This document shows, one piece after another, positions 20,855 to 32,730 of a stretch of 64,000 nt of DNA (positions within the stretch are counted from its first letter, which is position 1; every line of letters begins with the position of its first letter). The translations under genes were made by a program, and so were the position numbers. Below the pieces are notes generated by a model. The model was not told the origin of the DNA, did no database searches, and saw only the letters and a list, made by a program, of their open reading frames with translations. Origin of the DNA: Effrenium voratum (Eukaryota > Sar > Dinophyceae > Suessiales > Symbiodiniaceae); contig CAUJNA010000502.1 of assembly GCA_963377175.1 (NCBI GenBank), forward strand, positions 145,001 to 209,000, read 5' to 3'.

Positions 20855-23800
20855 TTACCCGGACACCTTAGCAAGAAGGGACTTGAGCGTGGTCAGACTT
20901 GCATCGCAGTCAGCGATAGCATCGTGCACATTGTTAATAACAAGCTGCGAAGAAGCAACCACAGTGCACTTGGCATGCTGGAGAGGCAAGAGAAGGCGCT
21001 GCCGGCGCCCACACCTGTAACCACAGAGCGCGCAGATAGGCACAGCCAAATGCCAGGAAGGAGTCCAGGCGTGCGCGACACAGTTGTCCAAAATAAGGCG
21101 GTTCTCCCAAGAGGTGCGAATAAAGGCCCATCTCGTAATAGCGCCACGAAATTGGACCGCAGCAACCTTGAGGGCCTTTCGAATAGAAAGACCGTCAAGG
21201 GAAACCCAAATGTCAAGGGGGACAGACTCGAAGGGCCTGAACTTCAGCGAATTTTGAATGTCAGTACAAATAGAGGGACTGCTGGGATCAAGAGTAACGT
21301 CAGTGTCAGGGGCAAATGTAAAAGGACGCCTGCGCGCGAGAACAGTTGGAGCAGCAGTCTTGCAAACAAGTCTCCTACGAAGGGTAAATCTGTCAAAGAA
21401 AGGGTTGTTTCTCCAGTTGGCAATGCGCAACACCACGACCACGTCTTCAAAAACCACATAGATTTTGGAGGGATGTTTGCCAGAAGCAACGTGTTCATCA
21501 TTAATCTTGCAAAGCATACGGAAGGCAGCCGGGAGGATATCGTTCCTAGCGAGTCTCCACCCTTGTCGCATAGCACCAATGCTGGGGAAGCCGTTGAGGA
21601 CCTAGCATGCAACTGAGAGCTGTCGAAGTCCTGAAAGTGCAGCAGAGCAAGCTGGGGTTTGCCCTTGGAATCCCCAGGACCCTTGGTATTGGCTCTGGGA
21701 GCCACAGGGGGAGGCTGCCTATCAAACTCTGAAATAGGGGCAAGGCCAATACGTCGAGCAGCAGCAGTGACCATACTCAAAAGATTGGGAACAGGTTGAT
21801 CGCTAATAGTTTTGGGAACCAACTTCGGGTTGAGAAGCAAAAGGGCTCTAATTTGCTTGTTGTCAGAGCCAGTTCCAATTTTGAGGAGCTTCTGAACAGC
21901 TTTTCCAACATCTTGAGCAGTGTTCCCGGATTCTGAAGCGGGAGTACCTCGGCTCCTCCAGTAACATGATCTTCTGGCTCGGCCGAAGAATAGGCATCTA
22001 TGGGATCGATATCGTGCACAGCTTGGACAGCAAGGGTCCCATTAGCATTCCTAATCTGAGGCACTTCAGAATCAATTCTGACGTTTGAGACCACCGAAAA
22101 TGGAACAGTGGGGGTAATACTGGGCAGCTCATTGCAGAGGAAAATTGGGCCAAACAATTCGAAGAAGAAGCAGCAGCATTGTGTCTAAGAAGATGGATTT
22201 CCCTGTTAAGGGCACACATTCTTTCGTATTGCCTTTGTAGAAGCTGCACCAATCTTGCATTCTGCAAACGAAGCTCGGCTTGATAGGAGAGAAGGTCATC
22301 CATGTAAGCCTGAACTTGCCTACAAATAGAAAGCGCATTCCGCGCAGAAGGGCCATCTGAAGAACCAGTGGTAAAAGGGGTAGAATTCCCGAAAACAAAT
22401 TTGGGCGCTCCACCAGAGAGAGAGAAAGGAGAGAGGGGAATCGTGGCCGTTCCTCCAGTGACAATAAAACCCAAGCTCCTTAGGAAGGTCCTCATCAGAT
22501 GAAGAGTCAAGACACTCTCCAGAAACCCGCCTGGCAATCCTGAAGAGTGATCTGGGGAAAGCTCAGGAATGTCTGCAGGAGTGATTTCCCGAAGATACTT
22601 ACCATCTACATTCTGGTCAAGAAGCGCGCGATAAAGACGAAGCCTGTCAGGAACAGCAACGTGCTTATAGAGATCAAAAATGGCTCCTCTGAGTTGAAGA
22701 TCATGATGAAAACCTATTTTGCCAGCAAAGAATCCAATCCAGTGAGCTGGGCAATCTCTTCATGGGGAATAGTGGCCAGCTTATTGAAAGTAAAGAACTT
22801 CGTCAGAGGTGCAAGCTGCAGAATTAGATCATTGAAAGGGCAAAGATCCAGCGCACTAGCAAGTTCCATAAGATCAAGAGGAAGAGCTCCAGGTCTCCAT
22901 CGTCGAGTCTCAACGCCCGGATACCATTCCATACCACCTTGGAGGACACCGCGTGTGACAAGCAATATTGTGACGTATTGCAGTATAGCATGGTATTGAA
23001 GAAGCGGTGGCCGAGGAAGATAAGGAGCATGTTGATGATGCAGTCCATCCAGGAGAGTCAGCGAAGCGACGATAATCATACCAAATACCAACCTGCCAGG
23101 AAGCCAGAAACAGGCAAGAGTCGAATCAATGAGGGGGAACAAAGTGCAAAGCCGAAATTGAATGGGGCGATGAACGAATCCAAGCTCCACGTTTGCAAGC
23201 AAAGGGAGGCCAGAGAGCCACACCTAGAATTGCAATAAGCCTGAATATGGAATCCACAAGAACGAAGCAGAAAATCAAGATCTTGGATCTGAAAATCACG
23301 GATGATCTCAAACGCAACTGGGAGAAGCCAATTGCCAGGAACAGCATCAGAGGGATGGAGGGAGAGGTTTCTCAACATATCCCCAAATAGGAGGTACAGG
23401 CAAATGCAGATCGAAGCCACAGGAAGGATGTGAAGCATGTAAATACTGATGCCGGGAGCAAGACAACATGTTTCTCCACCCTGACAGTGTCTTTTTCTAG
23501 GCAGTGGCGGTCGAGCTGAAGTGACATCCTGAGACTGCCTGTGCCTTTGTAGCACAGGGCGGGAGGTCTTCGCCTGCATAGTCAATTGTTTGATAGTTGC
23601 TTTGTTCTGGCGAAAATTGCGCTTGAGCTTTCTGTTCTTACTACGAGCCTCATGGAGCTGGGACAAGAGTTCAGTGACGAGGGCCTGAGTTGCTCCAAAA
23701 TTGCAAGCTGCATCTTCAGGATAAGCCTGAGCTGCTGTAGCACGTGTCGATGCAAAAGACTGCTCTGTGTTGCAACTGTGTGCAGAAGGCTTCGATGATC

Positions 23801-23885
23801 GTGGTTTCGAGCGCTTGACAGGGGCAAGTGGATGAACAGCACCCTTGCGTATAGTCCCTAACCAATTTATGGGGTCTAGATTCAT
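20855..23885 (-). pseudogene. frameshifted multidomain ORF remnants (coiled coil, membrane segments, Cys-rich tail)
   Basis: A chain of coding-like minus-strand frames that hand over to one another. 23885-23076 has a basic coiled-coil stretch (LHEARSKNRKLKRNFRQNKA), a RPPLPRKR motif and hydrophobic segments. 23223-22714 ends ATIPHEEIAQLTGLDSLLAK. 22537-21998 has a helical Q/R-rich segment (QAELRLQNARLVQLLQRQYE). 21840-21244 is proline-rich. 21571-20855 ends with a Cys/His cluster (CALCGYRCGRR...HAKC). The frame changes (for example near 21610) suggest a decayed single gene or retroelement ORF. The RPPLPR(K/R)R motif is shared with the OTU-KptA gene at 28309-30300, so both may derive from the same element. 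No polymerase domain was seen and the function is unknown. Confidence 0.45.
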
Positions 23886-24385
23886 GGGGTCTAGATTTGG
23901 GGGTTTTTGGCTATCTCGAATTATCTCGAATTATCTCGAAGAGGTAGGTCAGGTTGAAGGCAACTTGCATTGTTGAACTTTAGTTTTGCATTTTTGTTGT
24001 TTTTTTCGCATGTGTGTGTTCAGGAATGCCGTTCTCGATTATCTCGAGGATGTTGGCGAGGTTGAAGGCAACTTGCTTTTTTTGGCATTTGGTTTTGCAT
24101 TAGTTGTTGTTTTCACATGTGTGTGTGTTCAGGAGTGCCGTGCATTATGTTTTGACAAACAACGCAAACAACACAAACAACAAGCAACTAACAACAAACA
24201 ACGCAAAACAAACAACAAACAACAAACAACAAACAACAAACAGCAAACAACAAACAGCAAACAACAAACAACAAACAACAAACGCAACACACACACACGA
24301 CTACCACAACAAACGCAACAAACACAACAAACACAACACACACAACAAACGCAACAACAGCAACAGCAACAACAACAACATCACC

Positions 24386-24417
<32 letters not shown>

Positions 24418-26890
24418 CAGCAGCAGTTGTAGTTGTAGTTGTAGTTATAGTTGTAGTCGCAATCGTAGTTGTAGTCGTCGTTTCTTGTAGTTGCACTTGC
24501 AACTGTAGTTGTAGTCGCAGTTGTAGTTGTAGCGGCGGTTGCTGTTGTAGATGCAGTTGTTGTTGTAGGTAATAGTTGTTGTTTTTGCGTGTTGTTAGTT
24601 GTTTGCTGGGTGCTGATTGTTGTCTGTTGTTTGTCGTTTGTTGTTAGTTGTTTGATGTTGTTTGTTGCTGTTGCTTTTGCTGCTGCTGCTGCTGCAACAA
24701 CAACTACAACTGCAACTACAACTACAACCGCAGCTACAACTACAACTACAACTGCAACTACAACTACAACTGCAACTACAACGACAACTACAACGACAAC
24801 TACAAGTACAACTACAACTACAACTGCAACTACAACTACACCACCACCACAAACAACAACAACACAAACGAACAAATAAACAAACAACAAACACCAAACA
24901 ACAAACAACAACCTCCAAACAGCACACAACAACCAACAACGAACAACGAAACAAAAACAAACAACAAACACTGAAATACCAACAACCAACAACAGTAGTG
25001 CATGGGCACACGCGCGGCTTGGGGGGGGGGTCGGCCATTTTTGGGCGGTCGCATTTCGAGCCTCACGCGTATGCGCTAGAATGAACAACGACCTCAAGTT
25101 TTTTCAAGGCACATGTGTTTATCTCAATCGATTTTAGTCAAACCCTATCTCAAGTTCGTTTCATCTCAATACAGGTTATCTCAAACGTTCACCCTAAACT
25201 CTACCTCAAAGCATCTCTCCCAAACCCAACAAGCCATTGAACCCTTGCCGACGAGGTTTGAAGGGTGGGCTCGTTTGAGGTTTCCGAGGCCCCAAGAAAT
25301 TTTAAACGAGCCCGCCCAGTTGTTCCACGTCACAAAGTGTATCAAAGTATCCCAAATTATCTCAAATTCTCTCAAATTAACGCAAATCCTCGCAAATTAT
25401 CTCAAAACATCACCCAGACTCTATCTCAAATTATCTCAAATTATCTCAAATTATGTCAAATTATCTCAAAACACTCACCCAGACTCTATCTCAAATTATT
25501 TGAAAACATCTCAAACTATTTGAAGACACCCACCCAGACCCTATCTCAAATTATCTCAAATTATCTCAAATTATCTCAAAACACTCACCCAGACTCTATC
25601 TCAAATTATCTCAAATTATTTCAAATTATCTCAAATTATCTCAAAACACTCACCCCAGACTCTATCTCAAATTATCTCAAATTATCTCAAGTTATCTCAA
25701 ATTATCTCAAATTATCTCAAATTATCTCAAAACACTCACCCCAGACTCTATCTCAAATTATCTCAAATTATCTCAAATTATCTCAAATTATCTCAAATTA
25801 TCTCACATTATCTCAAATTATCTCAAATTATCTCAAAGTATCTCAAATTATCTCAAATTATCTCAAATTATCTCAAATTATCTCAAATTATCTCAAATAT
25901 GCATGTGACATGAAGCGAGTTGAGATATTTTGAGATGGCTTTCCCGAAAAGTGGCGGGCATAGACTGTGAACAAGCTGAAAGTTGTGAGACTCTTTGAGG
26001 TAAATTTGTTAAAAAGTGGCGGGGGCATACCAAGAATGAGTTGAGACTTTTTGGACACTCAGATATAACTTTGTTAAGCAGCTTTGGGCCCACACAGTCA
26101 ACAAGCTCAGCACGTTGAGGCACTTTGAGATAAACTCGCCAAAAAGTTCTTAATGTTGAGGGAATTTTGATGGAATGTTTAGGGATTTCAGGGAATTGTG
26201 CGGGAATCTTGCCGGAAGTTCAAAGGAAAATTGAGGTGATTTTGAGAGGATGTTGAAGGACTTGTGTGGGAATTGCGCGGCAATTATGAAGGACATTTGC
26301 AGGAATGCTGAGGTGTTTGTTTGTATGTTGATGGGATGTTGATGGGGTTTTGATGGAATTTTGATGGAATGTTGTTGGGATTGTGAGGGAAGTGTACTGG
26401 ATGTTTGAGGGGAACGCGCTGGGATTTTGAAGGAAATGTGATTGAGGTGAACGTGGAGTGAATTTTGATGTGATTTCGAAAAAGGCCTCGCGGTGATTTT
26501 TGATGGAATTCCGAGGGAATTGTTGAGGGAATTGTTGAGGGAGTTCTGAGGGAATTGCGAGGGAATTGTGAAGGAATTTTGAGGGAATGGGGAGGGCAAT
26601 TTCGGAGCCTGTTCGTCAATGATTGATATTGACAAAGGGTATCACTGCAAGCCATGATCGGGCCCGTTCATCTTCTGGAAAATCAACAACTTAAGGCGGC
26701 GCAAGCGGAACAATTGGGTCTAACTGTTGCTAATGCGAACGCACAAGGGTAAACAACAAACACAACACACACACGCGCACGACTAACACAACAAACCCAA
26801 CACACGCGACAAACACAGCGTACACAACAAACGAAACAACAGCAACAACAGCAACAACAACAACATCACCACCACCACCACTGCCAACAA

Positions 26891-26922
<32 letters not shown>

Positions 26923-28118
26923 ACAGCAACAACAACAACAAACAACAAACAACAAACAACAAACAACACCCAGCAAACAACTAACAAGACACAAAAACAA
27001 CAACTACTACCACTACAACAACAACTGCAACTACTACAACAAGTGCAACAACAACTACAACTGCAACTACAACTACAGTTACAAATGCAACTACAAGAAA
27101 CGACAACTAACTACAACTGCAACTGCAACTACAACAATAACTACAACTACAACTGCAACTACAACTACAACTGCAAGTGGAAATCCAACTACGACCGCAA
27201 CTACAACTACAAGCATCACTACAACTACAACTACAACTGCAACTGAAGCTACAACTACACCACCGCCACAAACAACAACAAAGCAAACAAACAAACAAAC
27301 AAACAAACAAACCAACCAACCAACAAACAAACAAACAAACAAACAAACGAACAAACAAAACAAAACAAAACAAACAAACAAACAAACAAACAAGCAAACA
27401 AACAAACAAACAAACACACACAACAAACAAACAAACAAACAAACAAACAAACAGAGAAACAAACATACAAGCAAACAAGCAAACAAACAAACAAACAAAC
27501 AAACAAACACAAACACAAAAACAAACAACAAACAGCAAACACAAAACAACAAACAACAAACAACAAACAACAACCTACAAACAAAGAACAACTAACACCA
27601 AACAACAAACAAACACTAACATACCAACAACCAACAACGAGCAACAAAAAGACAACACCCACACCCACACACCAGGCCCTTCTCAAACAACACACCTTTA
27701 CCAACGGATTTGGAGGCCTCATCAAACAATAAAAAATAATCATTATTATAGAATTGAGTGACACACACTTAATGCATGTTGTATGTTCTTGCATGTGTTT
27801 GTCCTTGTTTGCATTTGTGTCATGTATGTTTGCATTGTTTTTGCACTCTTTTTGTATTTTTGTATTTTGTTGCATTTTTTGCATTTTGTTGCAGTTTTTT
27901 GGGCATTTTGTTGCATTGTGTTTTTTGCACTTTTTTGCACTTTTGCACTTTTTTGCATGTGTTTGCACTTTTTTGCATGTTTTTGCACTTTTTTGCATCT
28001 TTTTGCATTTTTTGCATCTTTTTGCACATTAGATGCAAAAATAAGATCATTTGAGATAATTTGAGATAATTTGAGATAATTTGAGATAAATTGAGGTAAG
28101 GTCTAAACCCCATGGATC
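23878..28118. repeat. satellite block with inverted ends, separating two minus-strand coding remnants
   Basis: 4.2 kb made almost only of simple repeats. Its edges carry related sequences in inverted orientation: AGATTCATGGGGTCTAGA at 23880-23897 and, in reverse complement, AGATCCATGGGGTTTAGACC near 28098-28117. Each is followed inward by TCTCGAATTA/TCTCAAATTA repeats. Inside are CAAACAA and CAACTACAA arrays (about 24150-25000 and 26750-27600), the TCTCAAATTA array, a GGGAATTTTGA-type minisatellite (26150-26640) and TTTGCACTTT repeats (27840-28030). It contains no credible gene. Confidence 0.75.
25330..25893 (+). repeat. (TCTCAAATTA)n minisatellite with periodic CACTCACCCAGACTCTA spacers
   Basis: About 45 copies of TCTCAAATTA in which a CACTCACCCAGACTCTA insert recurs every few copies, making a higher-order repeat. 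The same decamer, inverted, closes the block at 28045-28097. Confidence 0.95.
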
Positions 28119-28308
28119 TGGGACTCTTAATATAATTACTGATATAGCAACCTGCTGATCGCCGTCTCCATATCCAAGGGCTTTGCAAGGAGCAGGGTCT
28201 TCGGCTTCATCAGAAGATCTACGAAGGGCTGGAAGAGGCTCCACCATGCAAACCTGTACTTTCATCGTCAGTGTGATGAATCCATTCAACCTCATCATTA
28301 CTAGGGAC

Positions 28309-30300
28309 TCAAAATGATCTGCGCCGCCGGGGCAAGGGAGATCTGTCTCTGTTGGCAAGGAAAACAGCTGCACGACGGCGCGGAAGAGGAGGCCTGACAG
28401 AAGCCGAGGGCGATACGCCTGTAGGGCTCCTTGATCGATCCCGAGTGCCAAGGGGCTGCTCCAATTCTGCTTGTTCATACGGCAGATCACCCTGATCAGG
28501 ATCTTTCCACTCCACCGAGTCAAACAATTCCGGCATGATTGTATCCTGCACCAAGTATACTCCATTCCCTGCACGATAAATAGGTATATTGTGATCGTTG
28601 AGCGTCTTTGACCGTATGTAGATAAATACCGTGCAGCTCTGTCGCAACTGATTCTCGACTGATGTACGGTCTGAGGCATCGACAAAATGTATGTGCTCTC
28701 TCTTGCGGCTGTCCAGTCCAAGAGCTGTAATCCCAGGCATACAAGTGGCTCGAGTTCCATGTACAAGTAGCCGAGGCAGTTCATGAAGCTTGGGCAGAGA
28801 GGGTTTCACCTGCACACCTGCGGAGTGACCAGCCACAGCTTTGATCTGAAGGCTTCCATCCGGGGCAGCATCAAGGTGAAAACGTTGCTTCTTGTCAGTC
28901 TTCACGATGTCCTTGATCAAGTCCTCTGTCAAAGAAGGCTTGTGCCACTGCAAAGCCTGAAGGGGCGTGTAACCTGATGCATTGATACGTAGCTGCAAAG
29001 GCTTTATACCGTGCCTCAGGGCGTAGCTGAGCCACCGAGATAGCTTGTACTTCTCCTGAGATGTGGAAAAGCTGCTTTGCACATCATCATGGATAAGAAA
29101 AGGCTTGCACGGCCGTTGCCTGCGATGTCGCCTGGGCATCCAGTCTGCATTCACCAATGTAATGGGCCGATGTACAAAGGAGGCTTCGTCAAAATCCAAG
29201 TGAGTATAAGGAGCGATCGCCCAAGGTCGAGGGCTGCCAGTCTTATAGATGCTCACTCCATACGCAGCCTCAAAATGCTGATTACAAAGCAGGATGTGCA
29301 CTATTCTCGCATGCTCCTGACCATACTGAAACAAAATCGTGCGCCCTTTGATGATGCCCATACTGTTGCTATCAGATTGTACGATGCAGATTTCGACGCC
29401 AAGCCCCTCCGCTGCAACCTGAGTGGCTGTCTGATCAGCCCAAGTGTAGGATTTTCCATACTTAGCGGCATCAGCGTGCCCAGAAAGGGCTTTCTCCTTC
29501 AAGGCCCGCCAGGATCGAGCGCTCCCACAAAGATGTTGTGAGAGAGACTTCCAAAAGCAGGCACCTCTCCCAGAGTTGGGCGTCGTGCGAAGCCGGCAAA
29601 CAACATCCTGAAAGCAGGGATCCCCCGGTGCCCAGACCTCCTCCGTGTTCCACTCATTCGTCGCGCAAAGCTGCTTATACGGCGCCAGCTCAAAATGAAG
29701 AAGGACAAAAAACCACCTCAATCGACCGACCCAAAGCTGCACGATGTCCATGCAAATACGCGCCCCGCTGCAAAAGACCCAACATCCAAAAAGGAGCGCG
29801 AGGTCAAAGCCCATCAATGCCCCCACAAAAATGTTCTTCCACCAGCGAGGGTGGGGCCAAACCAACATGGCATGCCGGGCACAATAAACTGGGATATTTT
29901 GAGTCGAGCCAATGGTCCCATAGCGGAGAAATAGATCAGAGCAAATCTCAACAAGCTTGAAAAGCGAAGCGAAAAGAAGGAACAGATCAAGATGATGCCA
30001 AAGGAGAATGGAGAACTGTTGAAACAGTCCCAGAATACCAGCGAACATGACGATGCAAACGGTAAGAACAGATGAAATTCGACAGTAGATCCACAACAGA
30101 GTAAGCCCTCCCAAAATGAGAAGAAATTCTTGGAGGGCAGGGGTATTGACACAGGCGCTATAGTGGTTGTAAAGCAACAAAAGACCAGCAATCGCGACCC
30201 AACCCGCCCGTTGTACCTTCTTGTCAAAGACGTAGGTAGATGCCACGAGCAGAGAGACAATGCACCACGAAGAAGAGGAGCTGAAACATACTGCAATCAC
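28309..30300 (-). CDS. membrane-anchored OTU-like protease fused to RNA 2'-phosphotransferase (Tpt1/KptA)
   Basis: 663 residues from a GTG that follows an in-frame stop. Residues 1-205 hold several hydrophobic helices. Residues 225-350 resemble an OTU cysteine protease: Cys248 in GRGACFW, KYGKSYTWADQ, and His342 in LLCNQHFEAAYG. Residues 417-600 are a Tpt1/KptA domain, which removes the splice-junction 2'-phosphate from RNA using NAD+. The Arg-His-Arg-Arg set is present: Arg429 in LRHG, His514 and Arg517 in HGTR, Arg576 in YRAGNG; KQRF, GHS and HIHF are also there. The tail is RS- and RPPLPRRR-rich. A possible upstream continuation (30297-30845) is in another frame. Whether this is a host gene or mobile-element cargo is undecided; activity is inferred from motifs only. 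Confidence 0.82.
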   Translation of the reverse strand: MIAVCFSSSSSWCIVSLLVASTYVFDKKVQRAGWVAIAGLLLLYNHYSACVNTPALQEFLLILGGLTLLWIYCRISSVLTVCIVMFAGILGLFQQFSILLWHHLDLFLLFASLFKLVEICSDLFLRYGTIGSTQNIPVYCARHAMLVWPHPRWWKNIFVGALMGFDLALLFGCWVFCSGARICMDIVQLWVGRLRWFFVLLHFELAPYKQLCATNEWNTEEVWAPGDPCFQDVVCRLRTTPNSGRGACFWKSLSQHLCGSARSWRALKEKALSGHADAAKYGKSYTWADQTATQVAAEGLGVEICIVQSDSNSMGIIKGRTILFQYGQEHARIVHILLCNQHFEAAYGVSIYKTGSPRPWAIAPYTHLDFDEASFVHRPITLVNADWMPRRHRRQRPCKPFLIHDDVQSSFSTSQEKYKLSRWLSYALRHGIKPLQLRINASGYTPLQALQWHKPSLTEDLIKDIVKTDKKQRFHLDAAPDGSLQIKAVAGHSAGVQVKPSLPKLHELPRLLVHGTRATCMPGITALGLDSRKREHIHFVDASDRTSVENQLRQSCTVFIYIRSKTLNDHNIPIYRAGNGVYLVQDTIMPELFDSVEWKDPDQGDLPYEQAELEQPLGTRDRSRSPTGVSPSASVRPPLPRRRAAVFLANRDRSPLPRRRRSF

Positions 30301-30845
30301 AATACAAATAAGAGCTCCTCAAAGATGATCATCACGAATAAAATCAATAAATAGAAGAATACACCGAATACAATAGGCGTGGAGGTCAGAGGTTGCAATA
30401 CATACACCCCACCATCGAAGCGGGTCTCCAAGTCGAAGCTCATCAGGTTGTAGAAGAGCATAGTATCCAAGACGCCGTATACCTGCAACGCAATCAGAAT
30501 GAGATTGCCGAGATGCGAGCATTGGCCGGATAAACGTTGAATGTATTTGAGGAAGAGAATCAGAAAAACAGGTAAAACCCTGGGTAAGGTCTTGCTCCAC
30601 ATATGATCACTGAAGAAGATAAGAGAAGGGTCATAGGAGTCGTGAAGGTAAGAGTCAATGGAGCAATTGCTGAAGACTGACAAAGTGTAAGAGGAGGAGA
30701 AATCACAATCAAGGAAAGATCTGTAAGATCCAGAAGGAGAGAGTGCGCCGCAAGATGAGTAAATAAATACCCACAATGTCATCCCACAAGTCAGTAGATA
30801 GTCCAGTTTGCCCGGGGAGGGCGCCATAGGTGATCCCAAGAACAC
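30297..30845 (-). CDS. multi-pass membrane segment upstream of OTU-KptA, likely the same gene
   Basis: 182 codons dominated by hydrophobic helices, for example VFIYSS, LPVFLILFLKYI and VFGVFFYLLILFVMIIFEELL. It stops at 30297, exactly where the OTU-KptA frame opens; the two frames overlap by a few bases and share the membrane-rich character. A single-base shift near 30320 would join them into one polyprotein of about 840 residues. No family was recognised for this part. Confidence 0.45.
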   Translation of the reverse strand: MFLGSPMAPSPGKLDYLLTCGMTLWVFIYSSCGALSPSGSYRSFLDCDFSSSYTLSVFSNCSIDSYLHDSYDPSLIFFSDHMWSKTLPRVLPVFLILFLKYIQRLSGQCSHLGNLILIALQVYGVLDTMLFYNLMSFDLETRFDGGVYVLQPLTSTPIVFGVFFYLLILFVMIIFEELLFVL

Positions 30846-31908
30846 CTAGGCCTAAACTACCTAACGCCAAAGGCGAATGGAGCGCCTTGAGGGACAATGG
30901 CTCCACCGGCCATGGCCATGAATCACTAGGACAGCTTCGCAAACTTCTGTAAACGGGTCCATGACCATTTCCAGTGCCCCCCAAGTAAGCCATGGCTACC
31001 ATTGTTGTCTAGATAAAGATAGCCCCAAGCTACAGCAACAGCAAACTACCCATTTGCCCATAATATGGTTTCGGTTTGTTGGCCGCAAAGTCAGGGGGTC
31101 ACCATACTCCCTCCCCCAAACATTGCCATTGAGGAAACAGACCAGTTGACATAACCATTCAACCGCCTCCAAAAACAGGAAATAATACAAGGGCCCGGCC
31201 TCCTGGCCCCTGGATTCGGTCCTGGCAGTCCAAGAAACGAGAGGTTTGCCTGTGGTTACCTAGTGGTCTGTTACTCCCTGGACAAATTCAAGCTTTCAGT
31301 GGCAAAACAAACATACCTCCCTCTAAAGTCTAAAAGTCTACGGGTATGCCTGGGAAATGGTCGTCCCAGAGAGTGACTAAAGTCCAAGAACTCAGGAAGT
31401 GAGACATACATGCAGAGGGACACCAACAGAAACCATCGACCAATCTTCGACGGCTGAATGATCTGAGAACATTTGTTTCTCCCCCAGACCCTCGAGGCGC
31501 AACCCTGGAAACTTGAGGAGCGGGTGAACGAAAGCTAGGAGTTGTTGCATGAGGTGGGTCGGTGACAGAGTGGATTCATAGGTAGCTTGTGTACAACGAG
31601 AGGCCCGGCAAGATTCGTAGGATGCGACACGCAAACGCACATGGTGGCGTGGCAAACCTTGAAAAATGAAAACAACGAGAGGCGTCAGAAGCTGTCTGCA
31701 AGCACCTCTGGGTTCTGCATGCTGCGTGTGCAAAGATTCTTGCGAGGTGGTTTACCGAGAAGACTGAGGTCTCAAATGAACAAGCTGAATCGTGGAACAT
31801 GTAAAAGTTCGTAGCACCAAGTCCAAAACGGGCAAACCGAGACTGCTGAACACTGAGCCACTGCCCGGGGGGGGGGGGATGGACCAGGGAGGAATCGAGC
31901 CTGAGACC
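30846..31908. other. host DNA, no supported gene
   Basis: Mixed-composition sequence without a convincing coding segment; a minus-strand frame at 31392-31733 has no GC3 bias. It ends with a 12-G run (31867-31878) and a 13-G run (31909-31921), the insertion target of the viral element. Confidence 0.5.
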
Positions 31909-31921
31909 GGGGGGGGGGGGG

Positions 31922-32174
31922 AAAAAATAGAAGAAGTAGGGGGCCTGGGGGGAAGTCTGTTGAGGGTTGCCTGTTATGGTTTTTATGTTCATCTCAAATC
32001 TGTGTTCCCCCTTATTCGTTTTTAAAAGAGGGTTTTTAGGGAGCTTATTTATCGTTTTCGTTAAGGTAATCATTTTGGTAATTGTCCCCCTTGTTCATTG
32101 TTGGGCTGGGGGCAAACATTTTTTTCATTTGAAAGAGTTGACCCTTTTAGTAGTTATCAAGTTCTGGGGTGTTG
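31922..32174 (+). repeat. left terminal inverted repeat (253 bp)
   Basis: Matches 53551-53803 in reverse complement essentially perfectly; similarity ends at TTCTGGGG(T/C)GTTG. The 3' end of the first small gene (minus strand) reaches into it. Confidence 0.97.
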
Positions 32175-32393
32175 CTGGGTCGTTTGTTTTCTTTGACGTT
32201 TATCTCTACAATTATTTATTTTCGCTCTACACTCTTGACAATATTTATATCTTTTTCCACTTTTTACATTTCCAAATTCATCAATTGTTTTATCATAAAG
32301 GCATCTGTTGCATTTGAAGAATTCACCATAGTCTTCTGTTGCTTTTTCTTCTGTCATTCCATAATTATTCATTATAGTTTGCTTCACAACCAT
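32157..32393 (-). CDS. small zinc-binding protein at left end
   Basis: 78 residues with two CX2C pairs (FKCNRCLYDKTIDEFG, then YKYCQECRAKI). This is the pattern of small zinc-ribbon modules often found next to phage and giant-virus HNH/endonuclease VII proteins. The spacing of the pairs (about 20 residues) fits one zinc site. The C-terminus is basic (RDKRQRKQTTQQ), suggesting nucleic acid binding. Its last codons lie in the left terminal repeat, so its 3' end is constrained by the repeat. It has a TATATTAA box but no TCTA before the ATG. Function unknown. Confidence 0.65.
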   Translation of the reverse strand: MVVKQTIMNNYGMTEEKATEDYGEFFKCNRCLYDKTIDEFGNVKSGKRYKYCQECRAKINNCRDKRQRKQTTQQHPRT

Positions 32394-32730
32394 TTCTTAA
32401 TATATCTTAACAACTTCTTTTTATGTGATTTTTATGTGATTGTCTAGCTATGTTTTATAGGTTAAAAGTTCAGTATAATTATAACATATAAGATTTTACA
32501 TGTTATTATTATATTATGATTATAATTTCAGTTCAGGATAATAATCTAATTGGTTTGTCTTACTTCTTTCATACATCATTTTAAAAATAATATTAACATC
32601 TCTCATTGGCTAGGGGGTTGCTGGTCGGCTGGTCTGGGTTTCAGGTTTAATTTAAATGTCTTAACCTTCTTGTTAGATTATAAAACAATGTTTAATCATA
32701 TTATAAGATAATAATATTAATAAACAAAAG
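32394..32730. other. AT-rich intergenic region
   Basis: No gene seen. Contains the upstream region of the small zinc protein and a short GC-richer patch (GGGGGTTGCTGGTCGGCTGG) near 32610. Confidence 0.6.

Noticed and set aside
20513..21616. 367-codon plus-strand frame
   Set aside because: Starts in a TATC microsatellite and lies antisense to the better minus-strand frames with coding-like sequence.
24104..25097. Long frames with poly-Gln, poly-Asn, Cys/Val or Thr runs
   Set aside because: Direct translations of (CAA)n, (CAACTACAA)n and (CAAACAA)n repeats; open in several frames on both strands.
25330..25893. CRISPR-like or regularly spaced array
   Set aside because: The spacer CACTCACCCAGACTCTA is itself constant and recurs irregularly; a higher-order satellite explains it.
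27043..28032. Frames of 90-247 codons rich in Lys/Thr/Asn or Phe/Leu/Cys
   Set aside because: They follow the (CAAACAAA)n and TTTGCACTTT repeats and have no non-repetitive core.
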